A stretch of DNA of 64,000 bases from Ruminococcaceae bacterium UBA1425 (GCA_002329365.1 DCUB01000061.1:6806-70805); one strand, 5' to 3'; numbered from the stretch's first letter, positions 16,937 to 27,716 are shown. Notes: generated from the sequence alone by a model not told the origin. A program made the numbers and translations.

Positions 16937-18175
16937 TTAATCCTTAATGATACGGATTACCGACAGCGGATTTATCATGTAAAGCGTTTCGAGCTTTGTG
17001 CGAAGCTCTCTCTCGACGGCTGTCGTGGTTGTGAAGGCAATCTCGTTTTTCGGAGCGCCCGTTCTTGACAAAACGACGATTTCGCCGAATATCTTTCTTG
17101 CCGCCGTCAGCGCTTCGTCGGGATTTTCAGCCTCGGCTCTGATGTAAAACGAGGTTTCGGCGTCGAGATGGTCTATAACATAGTCGGGAACGGCGTCGCC
17201 CCAGCCGAAGAACCTTTTTTTGCTTGTGTGGCGGGCGCAGTCGATAACGTCTGCCACAACGGCGCTCGCCGTTGGAAGCTTGCCGGCGCCCCTGCCGTAA
17301 AAGACAACATCGCCCGTTGAGTCGCCGCTGACAAGGATGGCGTTGAATACGTCGTCCACGTAAGCGAGCTGGCTTGTGCGTGGAACGAACGCCGGGCTGA
17401 CAATGGCCGAAATCTTGTTTTCGCCGAGCTTCTTCGCCCGCCCGATAAGCTTTATTACTCCGCCCCACGCGCGGGCGTACTCAACGTCTGACAGGCTGAT
17501 TTTTGTAATACCCTCGGTATAAACGTTTTCGGGATAAACGTGCTTGCCGTATATGAGCGAAGCGAGGATGCATATTTTTCTGCACGCGTCAAAGCCCTCG
17601 ACGTCGGCCGTCGGGTCCTTTTCGGCATAGCCGTTTTCCTGCGCTGTTTTAAGCGCTTCGTCAAAGCTCATACCGTCGTTTATCATCTTTGTAAGGATGA
17701 AGTTTGTGGTGCCGTTCAGGATTCCCTTTACCTCGACTATCTCGTTCGCGGCAAGGCACTGAGAAAGGGGACGGATGATGGGAATACCGCCGCCGACGCT
17801 TGCCTCAAACAGAAAGTTGACGTTTTTTTCCTCGGCGATTGAGAGCAGCTCGTAGCCCTTTGCCGCCACAAGCTCCTTGTTTGACGAAACAACGCTTTTG
17901 CCGGCCTTAAGGCAGGATCTGACGTACTCATAAGCAGGGTGAAGCCCGCCCATTGTCTCAACAACTATGCCGACGGTATCGTCGTTAAGGATTATGTTAA
18001 AATCCTTAATCATGATTTTCTCGTTGACGTCGCCGGAAAAATCTCTTATGTCAAGAATATATTTTAAATCAAGGCTTCCCAACGTGCTTTTTTTCTCTAT
18101 GCTGTCATGGTTTTTCTTAAGCACTTCCGCCACACCGGAGCCGACAACGCCGTACCCCATAATTGCGACATTCAT
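16937..18175 (-). CDS. hom: homoserine dehydrogenase
   Basis: 412 aa. NAD(P)-binding Rossmann motif GYGVVGSGVAEVL at the N-terminus; catalytic-domain signature GILNGTTNFILTKM; catalytic lysine region AEKDPTADVEGFDA; and a C-terminal ACT domain (about 330-412) for feedback inhibition. Converts aspartate semialdehyde to homoserine. Upstream on the minus strand there is an extended -10 (TGTTAAAAT, around 18210-18218) that may be its promoter. Precedes lysC. Confidence 0.93.
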   Translation of the reverse strand: MNVAIMGYGVVGSGVAEVLKKNHDSIEKKSTLGSLDLKYILDIRDFSGDVNEKIMIKDFNIILNDDTVGIVVETMGGLHPAYEYVRSCLKAGKSVVSSNKELVAAKGYELLSIAEEKNVNFLFEASVGGGIPIIRPLSQCLAANEIVEVKGILNGTTNFILTKMINDGMSFDEALKTAQENGYAEKDPTADVEGFDACRKICILASLIYGKHVYPENVYTEGITKISLSDVEYARAWGGVIKLIGRAKKLGENKISAIVSPAFVPRTSQLAYVDDVFNAILVSGDSTGDVVFYGRGAGKLPTASAVVADVIDCARHTSKKRFFGWGDAVPDYVIDHLDAETSFYIRAEAENPDEALTAARKIFGEIVVLSRTGAPKNEIAFTTTTAVERELRTKLETLYMINPLSVIRIIKD

Positions 18176-18298
18176 TTAAAAGTCCCCCTTGAAACAGTAA
18201 AGATAAAATATTTTAACATAAAGAGTTGACAAAAAAAAGAGGATGAAGCAAAAAAATTAAATATATTTCAAAAGATTATGAATTATTTGATTTTGCGG

Positions 18299-18327
18299 TT
18301 GTGTTTTATACAAAAATGTAATAATAT
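18299..18327 (+). promoter_or_regulatory. candidate promoter of the ytvI-like gene
   Basis: TTGTGT (18299-18304), 17-bp spacer, TAATAT (18322-18327). It lies about 105 bases before the TTG start at 18432. Confidence 0.45.
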
Positions 18328-18431
18328 ATTACTTGCAATATAAGCCGTTCCCGCACGGCTTTATCCGTAAGCGGATTTTCAGGTTTCAGGCTTCTGCAAA
18401 AATGCAAAAATCATTCGGAGGGATGAGTTCT

Positions 18432-19643
18432 TTGGACTCTGTTACAAAAAGAAAAAAGACGCTGATAAACGCTGCGTATTTTATTCTGATTCTCGGTCTG
18501 TTCTACCTTTTTATGACATATGCGTTCTGGCTGTTTTTCCCGTTTATCCTCGCGTTTTTTGTTGCAATGGCAATCCAGAAGCCTGTCAACTTTCTGGCTG
18601 ATAAAACGCCGCTCAAAAAGGGGCTTGTTTCCGTTCTGTTCGTGCTTTTGATTGTCGCGTGCTTCGGCTTTCTGCTGTCCGTCATCGGCATCAAAATCGC
18701 AACCGAGCTCAAGGGCTTTTTCGCATATATAGCAAAGCTTACAGAGGACTTCCCCACCTTTGTGACAAATATACGCGACGCTATTATAAGCCGGATAGAC
18801 TTCCTGCCCGACCGCATTGAAAGCTCGGTTACGGAGAGTATAGAAAGCTTCTGCGACAGGCTTTTAAGCAAGCCCGAAGATACGGGCGGCGCGGGTGCTG
18901 TCAGCGGCAGCTTAATTACGGACTTTGATTTTTCCGTTCTGACCGCTCCGCTAAGCGGGGTATGGTCTACGGCAAAGCAGATTCCTTCGATTATCGTCGC
19001 CACCGTTGTAGGAATAATAGCCTGTTGCTTTATGACGTCGGACTATGACCGCATTGCAAACTTCATCAAGCGCCAGATTTCGCCGAAAAAGCGGAAGAAT
19101 CTGTCGGAGGCAAAGGTTATCCTGTTATCATCCTTAGGCAAGATGATGAAATCATACTTAACGATAATATGCATAACCTTTGTTGAAATGTTCCTCGGCA
19201 TGAATGTGCTGAAGCTCATAGGCGTGTACACAAGCGGTTATATAGCGCCTCTTTCGATAGTTATCGCTTTAATAGACATTGTCCCCGTGCTCGGAACGGG
19301 AACCGTGCTTGTGCCGTGGGCGCTTTATCTGTTCGTTATAGGCAACAACGGCTTAGGAATCGGAATTTCCGTGATTTATATAGTCATTTCCGTATTACGT
19401 CAGATAATAGAGCCAAAGCTTGTAGCGGCAAACCTCGGGCTGCCGTCGGTTATTACCATTATGGGAATGTACATCGGCCTGCGGCTTTTCGGCTTTATCG
19501 GTCTTTTCATCGTTCCGATGGTTCTCGTTATGGTAAAGGTTTTGAACGACAGGGGAATAATAAACCTGTGGAAAACCTACTCGCAGGAGGAAGCGGAGAA
19601 GCAAGCCGAGCAGGAAACGTCGCCCGGGCAAAAGGAAGAGTAA
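18432..19643 (+). CDS. ytvI: AI-2E/YtvI-family permease
   Basis: About 403-aa integral membrane protein of the AI-2E transporter (DUF20) family, with hydrophobic segments at the N-terminus, a polar middle region (about 60-170) and four or more C-terminal helices containing PVLGTGTVLVPWALY and QIIEPKLVAANLGLP, both family hallmarks. The YtvI branch is common in spore formers and linked to sporulation. Start: an ATG at 18423 touches the GGAGGG site directly, so the TTG at 18432, 9 bases past it, is the better choice. Gene symbol is a family-level guess. Confidence 0.8.
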   Translation: MDSVTKRKKTLINAAYFILILGLFYLFMTYAFWLFFPFILAFFVAMAIQKPVNFLADKTPLKKGLVSVLFVLLIVACFGFLLSVIGIKIATELKGFFAYIAKLTEDFPTFVTNIRDAIISRIDFLPDRIESSVTESIESFCDRLLSKPEDTGGAGAVSGSLITDFDFSVLTAPLSGVWSTAKQIPSIIVATVVGIIACCFMTSDYDRIANFIKRQISPKKRKNLSEAKVILLSSLGKMMKSYLTIICITFVEMFLGMNVLKLIGVYTSGYIAPLSIVIALIDIVPVLGTGTVLVPWALYLFVIGNNGLGIGISVIYIVISVLRQIIEPKLVAANLGLPSVITIMGMYIGLRLFGFIGLFIVPMVLVMVKVLNDRGIINLWKTYSQEEAEKQAEQETSPGQKEE

Positions 19644-19663
19644 CGTCTTAAACTTCAAACGCT

Positions 19664-19710
19664 GTCTTGTCAAGCGGACAATCCGCTTGACAAGACGGCG
19701 TTTATTTTTT
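19664..19710 (+). terminator. intrinsic terminator after ytvI
   Basis: 15-bp perfect stem GTCTTGTCAAGCGGA / TCCGCTTGACAAGAC with a 3-base loop, then GGCGTTTATTTTTT. Confidence 0.92.
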
Positions 19711-19799
19711 GCCGTTGAATTAATTTACGACACCGAAATACATTCATTAACAGTTCCGGCGGGTGCATGCACTGTGCGCGTTTGCTTAAGGCATTTCAG

Positions 19800-21767
19800 T
19801 TAAACTTTTCGCGGAACGGATGAATCCGTTTCCTTCTTTTTGCCGGCAAAAACCGTTTCTCCGGCACGTGAAATATATCGCTTTGCCTGTGTGGAAAAGA
19901 GCCTGTAATATTCTCCGCGCAAATCCATAAGCTCGGCGTGGTCGCCCGTTTCAACGATTTCCCCGTTTTTCAGCACGATTATTCTGTTTGCTTTTGTCGC
20001 GCTTGAAAGCCTGTGGGAGACGAATATAGTAGTCTTGTCGCGGCGCAGCATGTCAAACTGATTGAAGATTTCCTGCTCCGCCATAGGGTCTAAAGACGCC
20101 GTCGGCTCGTCGAGGATAAGGATGTCGGAATCGGAATAAAAAGCCCTCGCTATTGAAAGCTTCTGCCACTGACCAATTGAAAGCTCCGCGCCGTCAGGCT
20201 CAAAATACCGCATGAGCGGCGTTTCGTATTTTTCGGGAAGCGCTTCGATAAAGGAGGACGCGCCTGACTGCTTCGCGGCGTATTCAATATCGCTGTCGGT
20301 CATTTCCTTATCCGCCTGCCCGAAGGCTATGTTTTCCTTTACCGTTACGGCGTATTTGCCGAAATCCTGAAATATTATGCCGAACATCTTATAAAGCTCC
20401 GCAGTGTCATAGTCTTTGATGTTTTGTCCGTCAAGCAGTATTTCGCCCTCCGTTGGGTCGTAAAGACGCGTGATAAGCTTAATAAGCGTTGTTTTGCCCG
20501 CCCCGTTAAGCCCGACGAGCACCGCCGTGTCGCCCGCGTTGATAGTAAGGTTTATATTTTTCAGCACGCGCCTGTCGGAGCCGGGGTATGAAAAGCTGAC
20601 GTTTTTAAGCTCTATTGTATGGCCGCAGTGGCGCTTCGGCTTCAAAGGCTCGGAAACGGCGGGCGTAACGGTCTTTTTTTCATTCATGAACACAATCATA
20701 TTGTCGATAAACAGCGAGCCTTCATAAATAATCGCCGACGTCGAGATGAGCGACGTAAGGCATGCCGATATCGAGTTGAGAGCCGCCGTATAGACGGAGT
20801 AATCCGCTATGCGGCGGACGTTTGTCGCCACCATGTAAAACAAAACGGCGTTTAAAACGGCGGTGCACAACGAAAGGATTATGCCGCTCGCGCCCTCCTT
20901 GTAAATGATGCTTTTTATTCCGGCAAAGTACTGCCTGAAGGTATCGTTGTACCTGCCTATAAAAAGGTCGGAAAGCCCGAACAGGCGTATTTCCTTTACC
21001 ATGTCCTTGTTGACCATTATGTCGCTGTAATAATTAAGCTGGCGGCGCGCCTTTGAGCGGCGACGCATATACAGGAAGTTCTGCCTGCGGTAGTGAAAGC
21101 TGACAATCGCCGAAACGACGGAAAGAATCAAGAAAGCGGCGAAAAAGAAGTGCGCCGATATTCCGAGCCGTCCGAGCAGCGACGACAGCACGACGACGTA
21201 GCTTATCATTGAAACAGTCTGACTTATAAGGTCGAACGTCGAAGTCATTATAGTTACGGGGCGGACTCCCGCCTCGCGGTTGGCGTTTTCGAGCCGCTCA
21301 TAAAAGTCGGGCATGTCAAACGACGCGACGTCGACGTCCTTGGCCTTTTTCATTATTTTAACCTTGACGTGATTTGTAACGATTTCTCCCGAAAGCCTTG
21401 TCACCATTCTGTTCGCGCCCGTAACGACGCTGTTTAAAAAGATGTAGCCGAACTGGAGACCGAGCGGCAACACAAGGCTGACATCGGAAGTAAACGACAA
21501 AACGACGTTTTCAAGAAGATTTGCCGTAATAAGCGTTCCGACGAGCGGCATTACGCCGTTGTACAGCGTCATGAAAATCATTACGAACAGCATGGAAGGC
21601 TTGGCCTCCCATACGAGCCTGAAAATATACACAATCCGCGACATTGTGCCGCCCACAACCCTGCGGACATAGCCCGGCACCTCGCGCAGACTTTTAGGTC
21701 TCGGTTCTTTAAGCCTTTCGTTGATATCGTTATTCGGTTTAAACCGCGGTCCCGTTCCGCGCTGCAT
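19800..21767 (-). CDS. ABC exporter (membrane and ATPase domains fused)
   Basis: 655 aa. Six-helix exporter membrane domain (about 60-370), then an ATPase with Walker A GLNGAGKTT, Q-loop FQDF, signature LSIGQ (normally LSGGQ), Walker B ILILDEP and H-loop SHRL. Works as a dimer to export an unknown substrate, perhaps a lipid, peptide or drug. Start chosen at the ATG at 21767 (GGGAG 9 bases upstream) rather than the far-upstream frame, which would run through the promoter at 21802-21830. The last ten codons (ETDSSVPRKV) are encoded by a copy of the GGAACGGAT palindromic repeat, so the C-terminus was extended by a repeat. Confidence 0.88.
   Translation of the reverse strand: MQRGTGPRFKPNNDINERLKEPRPKSLREVPGYVRRVVGGTMSRIVYIFRLVWEAKPSMLFVMIFMTLYNGVMPLVGTLITANLLENVVLSFTSDVSLVLPLGLQFGYIFLNSVVTGANRMVTRLSGEIVTNHVKVKIMKKAKDVDVASFDMPDFYERLENANREAGVRPVTIMTSTFDLISQTVSMISYVVVLSSLLGRLGISAHFFFAAFLILSVVSAIVSFHYRRQNFLYMRRRSKARRQLNYYSDIMVNKDMVKEIRLFGLSDLFIGRYNDTFRQYFAGIKSIIYKEGASGIILSLCTAVLNAVLFYMVATNVRRIADYSVYTAALNSISACLTSLISTSAIIYEGSLFIDNMIVFMNEKKTVTPAVSEPLKPKRHCGHTIELKNVSFSYPGSDRRVLKNINLTINAGDTAVLVGLNGAGKTTLIKLITRLYDPTEGEILLDGQNIKDYDTAELYKMFGIIFQDFGKYAVTVKENIAFGQADKEMTDSDIEYAAKQSGASSFIEALPEKYETPLMRYFEPDGAELSIGQWQKLSIARAFYSDSDILILDEPTASLDPMAEQEIFNQFDMLRRDKTTIFVSHRLSSATKANRIIVLKNGEIVETGDHAELMDLRGEYYRLFSTQAKRYISRAGETVFAGKKKETDSSVPRKV
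19813..19833. repeat. GGAACGGAT palindromic repeat, copy 3, inside the 3' end of the ABC gene
   Basis: GGAACGGAT-GA-ATCCGTTTCC, one base off a perfect palindrome, lying within the last codons of the ABC exporter. Confidence 0.7.
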
Positions 21768-21801
21768 CGGCGTCAACTCCCGTATTTCAAAAGCTGTATT
21801 G

Positions 21802-21830
21802 ATTATATCATACATAAAAAACTTATGCAA
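21802..21830 (-). promoter_or_regulatory. sigma-A promoter of the ABC exporter
   Basis: On the minus strand TTGCAT (21825-21830), 17-bp spacer, TATAAT (21802-21807), 35 bases upstream of the ATG. Confidence 0.75.
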
Positions 21831-22020
21831 ACCGGCAAAAAACCAAAATGTGGTAACATATATCGGTCTGCTGAATATAATGGGTATCGGGCGCGTTTTT
21901 CGGGAGCGATAAAAAGACACATTTTGCAAAAAACTCAATAAAACCTCGGAAATAAAGTTTAGGAACTTGAAAGAAAAAGGTGATAAAAAAGTTCCTTTCA
22001 TTATTTACGGGGGTGATATT

Positions 22021-22722
22021 ATTAAGAAGACTATTTCCCTTATCACGGCAATTGTGATGTTCGCAACGTTAAGCTTTGCCGCTGACCGTGCGTACTCGAC
22101 AAAGCCGGAAGCCGCGCAGTCGGATGATTATCCCATTACTTCCATAGTTGAGTATGTGGGCGGATATGCTCTGGACGTATTTTGCGACGCGATGCATCTT
22201 ATAGAAATAGCCCTTTACAGGTTTGACTTTATTTTCAGCTTCCTTTACGGTGTTGAGAATAAAACCGTCGAGGTAAAGAATTTCGCATGGAATAACGAAG
22301 CGCCCGTTCTCGCCGAAAACGACTCCTCAGCTTTCGGATGTACAATGTCGCTTGGCGAGGATGTAAACTTTCTGGAGCTTACTTCCGATATAACCTCGTG
22401 GTACGAGTACAGCAGGGAAGGGCTGTTCTGGTCGGAGGTAAAAACCGATTACTACTATACGTTTGTCCGCAATAAGCTGTGGCAGGATTATTTATATAAC
22501 GCGGACGACAGCTCGGTAAGCTACGGCTGGCTCGGCGGCAGGTCGGTTATTCCCTCAGGCACAAGGTTCAAAATATCCTTTACGGGCGACGCTTCGGACA
22601 GGATGGCCAGCGTCTACAACCTTGATGCCGGCACGGTCTATTACATCCGCCTTTGCATGTATATCCGCACCGACGACGCCCATGTACTGTATAAATCCGA
22701 GCCGCTGAGATGCGTCAGATAA
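22021..22722 (+). CDS. secreted protein of unknown function, apparent ATT start
   Basis: About 233 aa. The sequence KKTISLITAIVMFATLSFA followed by AD is a normal Sec signal peptide, but no ATG, GTG or TTG stands in front of it. The nearest in-frame codon with a good site is ATT at 22021, 7 bases after GGGGG; the only upstream in-frame candidate, TTG at 21967, has poor spacing and would add 18 polar residues. The mature part has a hydrophobic stretch (LDVFCDAMHLIEIALYRFDFIFSFLYGV) and then a fibronectin-like, aromatic-rich region (SWYEYSREGLFWSEVKTDYY; GTVYYIRLCMYIRT). I do not recognise a family. Cell-surface or secreted location inferred. Confidence 0.65.
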   Translation: MKKTISLITAIVMFATLSFAADRAYSTKPEAAQSDDYPITSIVEYVGGYALDVFCDAMHLIEIALYRFDFIFSFLYGVENKTVEVKNFAWNNEAPVLAENDSSAFGCTMSLGEDVNFLELTSDITSWYEYSREGLFWSEVKTDYYYTFVRNKLWQDYLYNADDSSVSYGWLGGRSVIPSGTRFKISFTGDASDRMASVYNLDAGTVYYIRLCMYIRTDDAHVLYKSEPLRCVR

Positions 22723-22735
22723 TCTGGCGAAAAAT

Positions 22736-22771
22736 AAAAAGGAGATGCCGCGAAAACGGCGTCTCCTTTTT
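22736..22771 (+). terminator. intrinsic terminator between the secreted protein gene and gdhA
   Basis: Stem AAAAAGGAGATGCCG / CGGCGTCTCCTTTTT (one G-T pair) with a 6-base loop; A-run and T-run on both sides suggest it works in both directions. Confidence 0.88.
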
Positions 22772-22829
22772 GCATTATTATCTTAATGCTTCATTTCAAT
22801 TCTTATAGATTTATAAGGGGATATGTAAA

Positions 22830-24271
<1,442 letters not shown>

Positions 24272-24355
24272 ACAGGGAGCCGCCGTTTTTCAGCGGTTCC
24301 GAATATTTCGGACCGAAAAGTCAAATCCGTCCGTTTTTAAATTGCCCGAAGGCAG

Positions 24356-24424
24356 AAAAACAAAAAAGCGCTCATTGTCGTGTGCCCGGAAAAAGGCACA
24401 CAACAATGAACGTCTTTGTTCAAC
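24356..24424 (-). promoter_or_regulatory. promoter-proximal terminator-like hairpin in the gdhA leader
   Basis: Minus-strand stem of about 14 bp, CATTGTTGTGTGCC (24395-24408) with GGCACACGACAATG (24373-24386), then AGCGC and TTTTTTGTTTTT. It begins about 15 nt after the expected transcription start. The sequence before it (GTTGAACAA-x3-CGTTCAT) is repeated before the second hairpin at 24247-24265, suggesting a duplicated module. Confidence 0.6.
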
Positions 24425-24430
24425 CACATT

Positions 24431-24459
24431 ATTCTAACGTTGAATGCGACGTTTGTCAA
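24431..24459 (-). promoter_or_regulatory. sigma-A promoter of gdhA
   Basis: On the minus strand TTGACA (24454-24459), 17-bp spacer, TAGAAT (24431-24436); predicted start near 24424, giving a leader of about 260 nt. Confidence 0.8.
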
Positions 24460-24510
24460 CACTTTTTGTAAAAAAAGTTCGATTTATATATTTGAATTTA
24501 TCTTTGTTTA

Positions 24511-24939
24511 CTATATGACATAATTATCGGCCGACTTCCCGTTAACAAGGTCGGCAAGCGTATATTTTTCAAAAAAGTCGTCTATGAGCCTGCTCAACTC
24601 CGACCACATCGGCAGAGTGCGGCAATGCGGCGCGCGCGGGCAGGCGCACTGACCTTCCTCAAGGCAGGCGACAGGGGCAAGCGTGCCCTCGGTCAGCTTC
24701 AGCACGCTGCCTACCGTGTATTCGTCGGGGGCCCGGCTAAGCCTGTATCCGCCGCCCTTGCCGTGCTGGCCGTCGATAAGCCCCGCCTTTGAAAGCACGG
24801 CTGTTATGCTCTCAAGGTATTTCCGGGATATTTCCTGGCGCGACGCGATATCCTTTAACGGAATATGCTCGCCGCTGTTGTGCTCTGCAAGGTCGACCAT
24901 TACGCGCAGCGCGTATCTGCCCCTTGTTGAAATCATCAT
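24511..24939 (-). CDS. Rrf2-family regulator, IscR/CymR-like
   Basis: 142 aa. Winged-helix with the Rrf2 signature MISTRGRYALRVMVDLA and the GGYRLSR wing; cysteines spaced C-x5-C-A-C-x5-C (about residues 92-106) in the position where IscR holds its 2Fe-2S cluster. It lies 56 bases after mnmA at the end of the cysteine/Fe-S gene block, whereas this regulator usually comes first. Expected to sense Fe-S status or, like CymR, cysteine supply; the cysteines favour the former. GGAGG 9 bases before the ATG. Confidence 0.88.
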   Translation of the reverse strand: MMISTRGRYALRVMVDLAEHNSGEHIPLKDIASRQEISRKYLESITAVLSKAGLIDGQHGKGGGYRLSRAPDEYTVGSVLKLTEGTLAPVACLEEGQCACPRAPHCRTLPMWSELSRLIDDFFEKYTLADLVNGKSADNYVI

Positions 24940-24995
24940 GGAACTTTACCTCCGTTGCTAAGACAATTGTACCACGGCGAGGGCGGAAAAATCAA

Positions 24996-26060
24996 TCATT
25001 TGACAGTCCCTCCGCCGACAACTATTTCGCCGTCGTAAAGAACGACAGCCTGACCCGGCGTTACAGCCCTTTGCGGGTCGTCGAAAACGATACGGACGGC
25101 GTCTGTTCCCTCGGGAGTAACCGTCGCCCACTGCCCGCGATGACTGTAACGGATTTTTGCTTTTACCCGTAACTCCTTCGGAGCCCCGGAGCAGGCTATC
25201 CAGTTGAAGTCCGACGCATAAAGCTCGCGAGAGAAAAGCTCCTCATTTCTGCCGAGTACAACGGTGTTGTCAGAAACACGTTTTTCGCAGACGTACATAG
25301 GCTCCCGCAGAGCAAGACCGAGACCTTTTCGCTGACCGACGGTATAGCGGATTATGCCCTTGTGCTCGCCTAAAACGATTCCGTTGCGGTCGACAAATTT
25401 TCCGTGCGGATAAGTCCTGCCCGTGTTCGTCTCAATAACCCTCGCATAATCGCCGTCCGGCACGAAGCATATGTCCTGGCTGTCGCGCTTGCCGGCGTTT
25501 GAAAACCCGTGTTCCGCGGCTATCCGGCGCACCTCGACCTTATTCAGTCCGCCGAGGGGGAATTTCGCCCGAGAAAGCTGCTCCTGCGTCATGGCGTAAA
25601 GCACATAGCTCTGGTCCTTGCCTTCGTCAGCCGCTTTTTTCAGCAGATACCGTCCGCCCGACTGCTCTATGCGCGCGTAATGCCCCGTAACGACGAAATC
25701 GCATCCGAGCTCGGTCGCTCTGCGGAAAAGCCGGTCAAACTTCAGGTATCTGTTGCAGTCAATGCACGGATTCGGCGTTCTCCCGCTTTCATAGCTTTTA
25801 ATAAACTTGTCTATCACCTGTGCCTTGAAATCCTCCGTGAAATTAAAGGAGTAATGCGGGATTCCGAGCTTGTACGCGACTGCCCTCGCGTCCTCCGTAT
25901 CCTCAAGTGAGCAGCAGGATTTTTCGCGAGAAATTCCGGCCGTCCCGTTATCGAACAGGCGCATGGTCACCCCAATGCAGTCATAGCCCGCTTCCTTCAT
26001 TAACAAAGCGGCGATGCTTGAGTCAACGCCGCCGCTCATAGCTATCAGCGCTTTGTTCAT
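24996..26060 (-). CDS. mnmA: tRNA-uridine 2-sulfurtransferase
   Basis: 354 aa. Thiolates U34 of tRNA Lys, Glu and Gln using persulfide sulfur from the cysteine desulfurase. PP-loop SGGVDSSIAA at the N-terminus; first catalytic cysteine in TPNPCIDCNRYLKF; second in the DSQDICFVPDGDY segment; C-terminal tRNA-binding beta-barrel domain. 12 bases downstream of nifU, matching the common nifS-nifU-mnmA grouping in which the desulfurase feeds MnmA. Confidence 0.94.
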   Translation of the reverse strand: MNKALIAMSGGVDSSIAALLMKEAGYDCIGVTMRLFDNGTAGISREKSCCSLEDTEDARAVAYKLGIPHYSFNFTEDFKAQVIDKFIKSYESGRTPNPCIDCNRYLKFDRLFRRATELGCDFVVTGHYARIEQSGGRYLLKKAADEGKDQSYVLYAMTQEQLSRAKFPLGGLNKVEVRRIAAEHGFSNAGKRDSQDICFVPDGDYARVIETNTGRTYPHGKFVDRNGIVLGEHKGIIRYTVGQRKGLGLALREPMYVCEKRVSDNTVVLGRNEELFSRELYASDFNWIACSGAPKELRVKAKIRYSHRGQWATVTPEGTDAVRIVFDDPQRAVTPGQAVVLYDGEIVVGGGTVK

Positions 26061-26072
26061 CAGCGGACCTCG

Positions 26073-26516
26073 TTATCCTTCGGTACAGTGACCGCAGTGC
26101 TCGCAGCTTCCGCAGTCCGGGAACTGTGTGCGGTCGTAGCTGATTCCGTTTTTGTCGTAGTAGTCCATTACGGCTGCCTTTATAGCCTCCTCCGCAAGCA
26201 CGGAGCAGTGCATTTTGTGGGGCGGAAGACCGTCGAGAGCCTCCGCCACCGCCTTGTTTGTGAGTGTCAGCGCTTCCGAAAGCGGCTTGCCCTTTATAAG
26301 CTCGGTAGCCATTGAGCTTGACGCAATAGCGCTGCCGCAGCCGAATGTTTCAAACTTTACGTCGGTGATGACGTTGTTGTCGATTTTAAGATATATCTTC
26401 ATGATATCTCCGCAAATCGCGTTGCCTACCTCGCCGACGCCGTCGGCGTTTTCAATTACGCCGACGTTGCGCGGATTGTAAAAATGGTCCATTACCTTTT
26501 CGCTGTAAAGCGCCAT
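26073..26516 (-). CDS. nifU: iron-sulfur cluster scaffold, NifU/IscU-like
   Basis: 147 aa. Three cluster-ligand cysteines in GNAICGD, ETFGCGSAIA and HKMHCSVL as in IscU. It has an additional cysteine-rich C-terminal tail (CGSCEHCGHC) that is common in Clostridia and may aid metal or cluster handling. 9 bases after the desulfurase gene. Receives sulfur from NifS and iron to build clusters, for example for the Rnf subunits, the radical SAM enzymes and the Rrf2 regulator encoded nearby. Confidence 0.93.
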   Translation of the reverse strand: MALYSEKVMDHFYNPRNVGVIENADGVGEVGNAICGDIMKIYLKIDNNVITDVKFETFGCGSAIASSSMATELIKGKPLSEALTLTNKAVAEALDGLPPHKMHCSVLAEEAIKAAVMDYYDKNGISYDRTQFPDCGSCEHCGHCTEG

Positions 26517-26525
26517 ATCGTCACC

Positions 26526-27716
26526 TCATTTCAGAATGTGTTTGCGTTTGCCCGTCTCAAGGTCCCGCCAAAGAGGGGACATGCCGCGGAGATATTCCAC
26601 GACGGCGGGAACGGCTTTCAGGATGTGGTCGATTTCCTCGTCGGTATTATACACGCTCAGCGACAGGCGCAGCGAGCCGTGGGCAATCTCGTGCGGTCTG
26701 CCTATGGCGAGCAGGACGTGGCTCGGGTCAAGCGAGCCCGATGTGCACGCCGAGCCCGACGAAGCGTATATGCCCTTTTGGTCGAGCAGGAGCAGAAGCG
26801 ACTCGCCCTCGATGCCCTCAAAGCAGAAATTGACGATGCCGGGAAGCCGGTAAAACCTGTCGCCGTTTAGGATGCTGTACGGTATTCCCGAAAGCCCGTC
26901 TATCAGCCTGTCGCGCATGGCGGACATTTTCGCGTTGTTTTCTTCCATGGCGAGGCAGGACTCCTCGAAAGCCGCCGCCATGCCCATTATGGCAGGGATG
27001 TTCTCCGTTCCCGCGCGCTTGCCGCGCTCCTGCGCGCCGCCCTCTATTACGTTTGTCAGGATTACTCCCTTTCTTGCGTAAAGCGCGCCCGCGCCCTTCG
27101 GGCCGTGGAACTTGTGCGCGGAAACTGAAAGCAGGTCTATATTCTGCTTTCGCACGTCTATTAAAACATGCACCGCCGCCTGAACGGCGTCGGTGTGGAA
27201 CAGCACGCCCTTTTCCCTGCATACGGCGCCTATTTCGGCAATCGGCTGAACTGTGCCTATCTCGTTGTTCGCGTACATCACCGTCACAAGGCAGGTGTCG
27301 CTTCTTATGGCTGACGCCACCTGTTCGGGGGAAATCACGCCGTTTTCGTGAACGTCAAGCAGCGTTATCTCAAAGCCCTGCTTTTCAAGCTTTTTCAGCG
27401 TGTGAAGCACGGCGTGGTGCTCAAAGGCTGTTGAGATGATGTGCTTTTTACCCTTTTTCCGGCCTGCCGCGGCCGCGGACAATATAGCCTGATTGTCGGC
27501 CTCGCTACCGCCGGAGGTGAACGTGATTTCCTTCGCGTCGCAGCCGAGATACTTCGCTATTGTTTCGCGCGCCCGCTGCAAAGCTTCCGCCGCACGCTGC
27601 CCTGCCGAATGAAGGCTTGACGGATTTCCGTATTCTTCATCCATATATGGCAGCATTGCGTCAATTGAAGCGCGGCTCATCTTTGTAGTCGCCGCGTTAT
27701 CCGCGTAAACCTTCAT
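26526..27716 (-). CDS. nifS: cysteine desulfurase
   Basis: 396 aa from the ATG at 27716 (AGAAGG 7 bases upstream; an ATG two codons earlier is too close to it). PLP lysine in SVSAHKFHGPKG; catalytic cysteine in YASSGSACTSG on the mobile loop; YADNAATT at the N-terminus. Releases sulfur from cysteine as enzyme persulfide for NifU and MnmA. Lies between cysK and nifU in the same direction. Confidence 0.94.
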   Translation of the reverse strand: MKVYADNAATTKMSRASIDAMLPYMDEEYGNPSSLHSAGQRAAEALQRARETIAKYLGCDAKEITFTSGGSEADNQAILSAAAAGRKKGKKHIISTAFEHHAVLHTLKKLEKQGFEITLLDVHENGVISPEQVASAIRSDTCLVTVMYANNEIGTVQPIAEIGAVCREKGVLFHTDAVQAAVHVLIDVRKQNIDLLSVSAHKFHGPKGAGALYARKGVILTNVIEGGAQERGKRAGTENIPAIMGMAAAFEESCLAMEENNAKMSAMRDRLIDGLSGIPYSILNGDRFYRLPGIVNFCFEGIEGESLLLLLDQKGIYASSGSACTSGSLDPSHVLLAIGRPHEIAHGSLRLSLSVYNTDEEIDHILKAVPAVVEYLRGMSPLWRDLETGKRKHILK

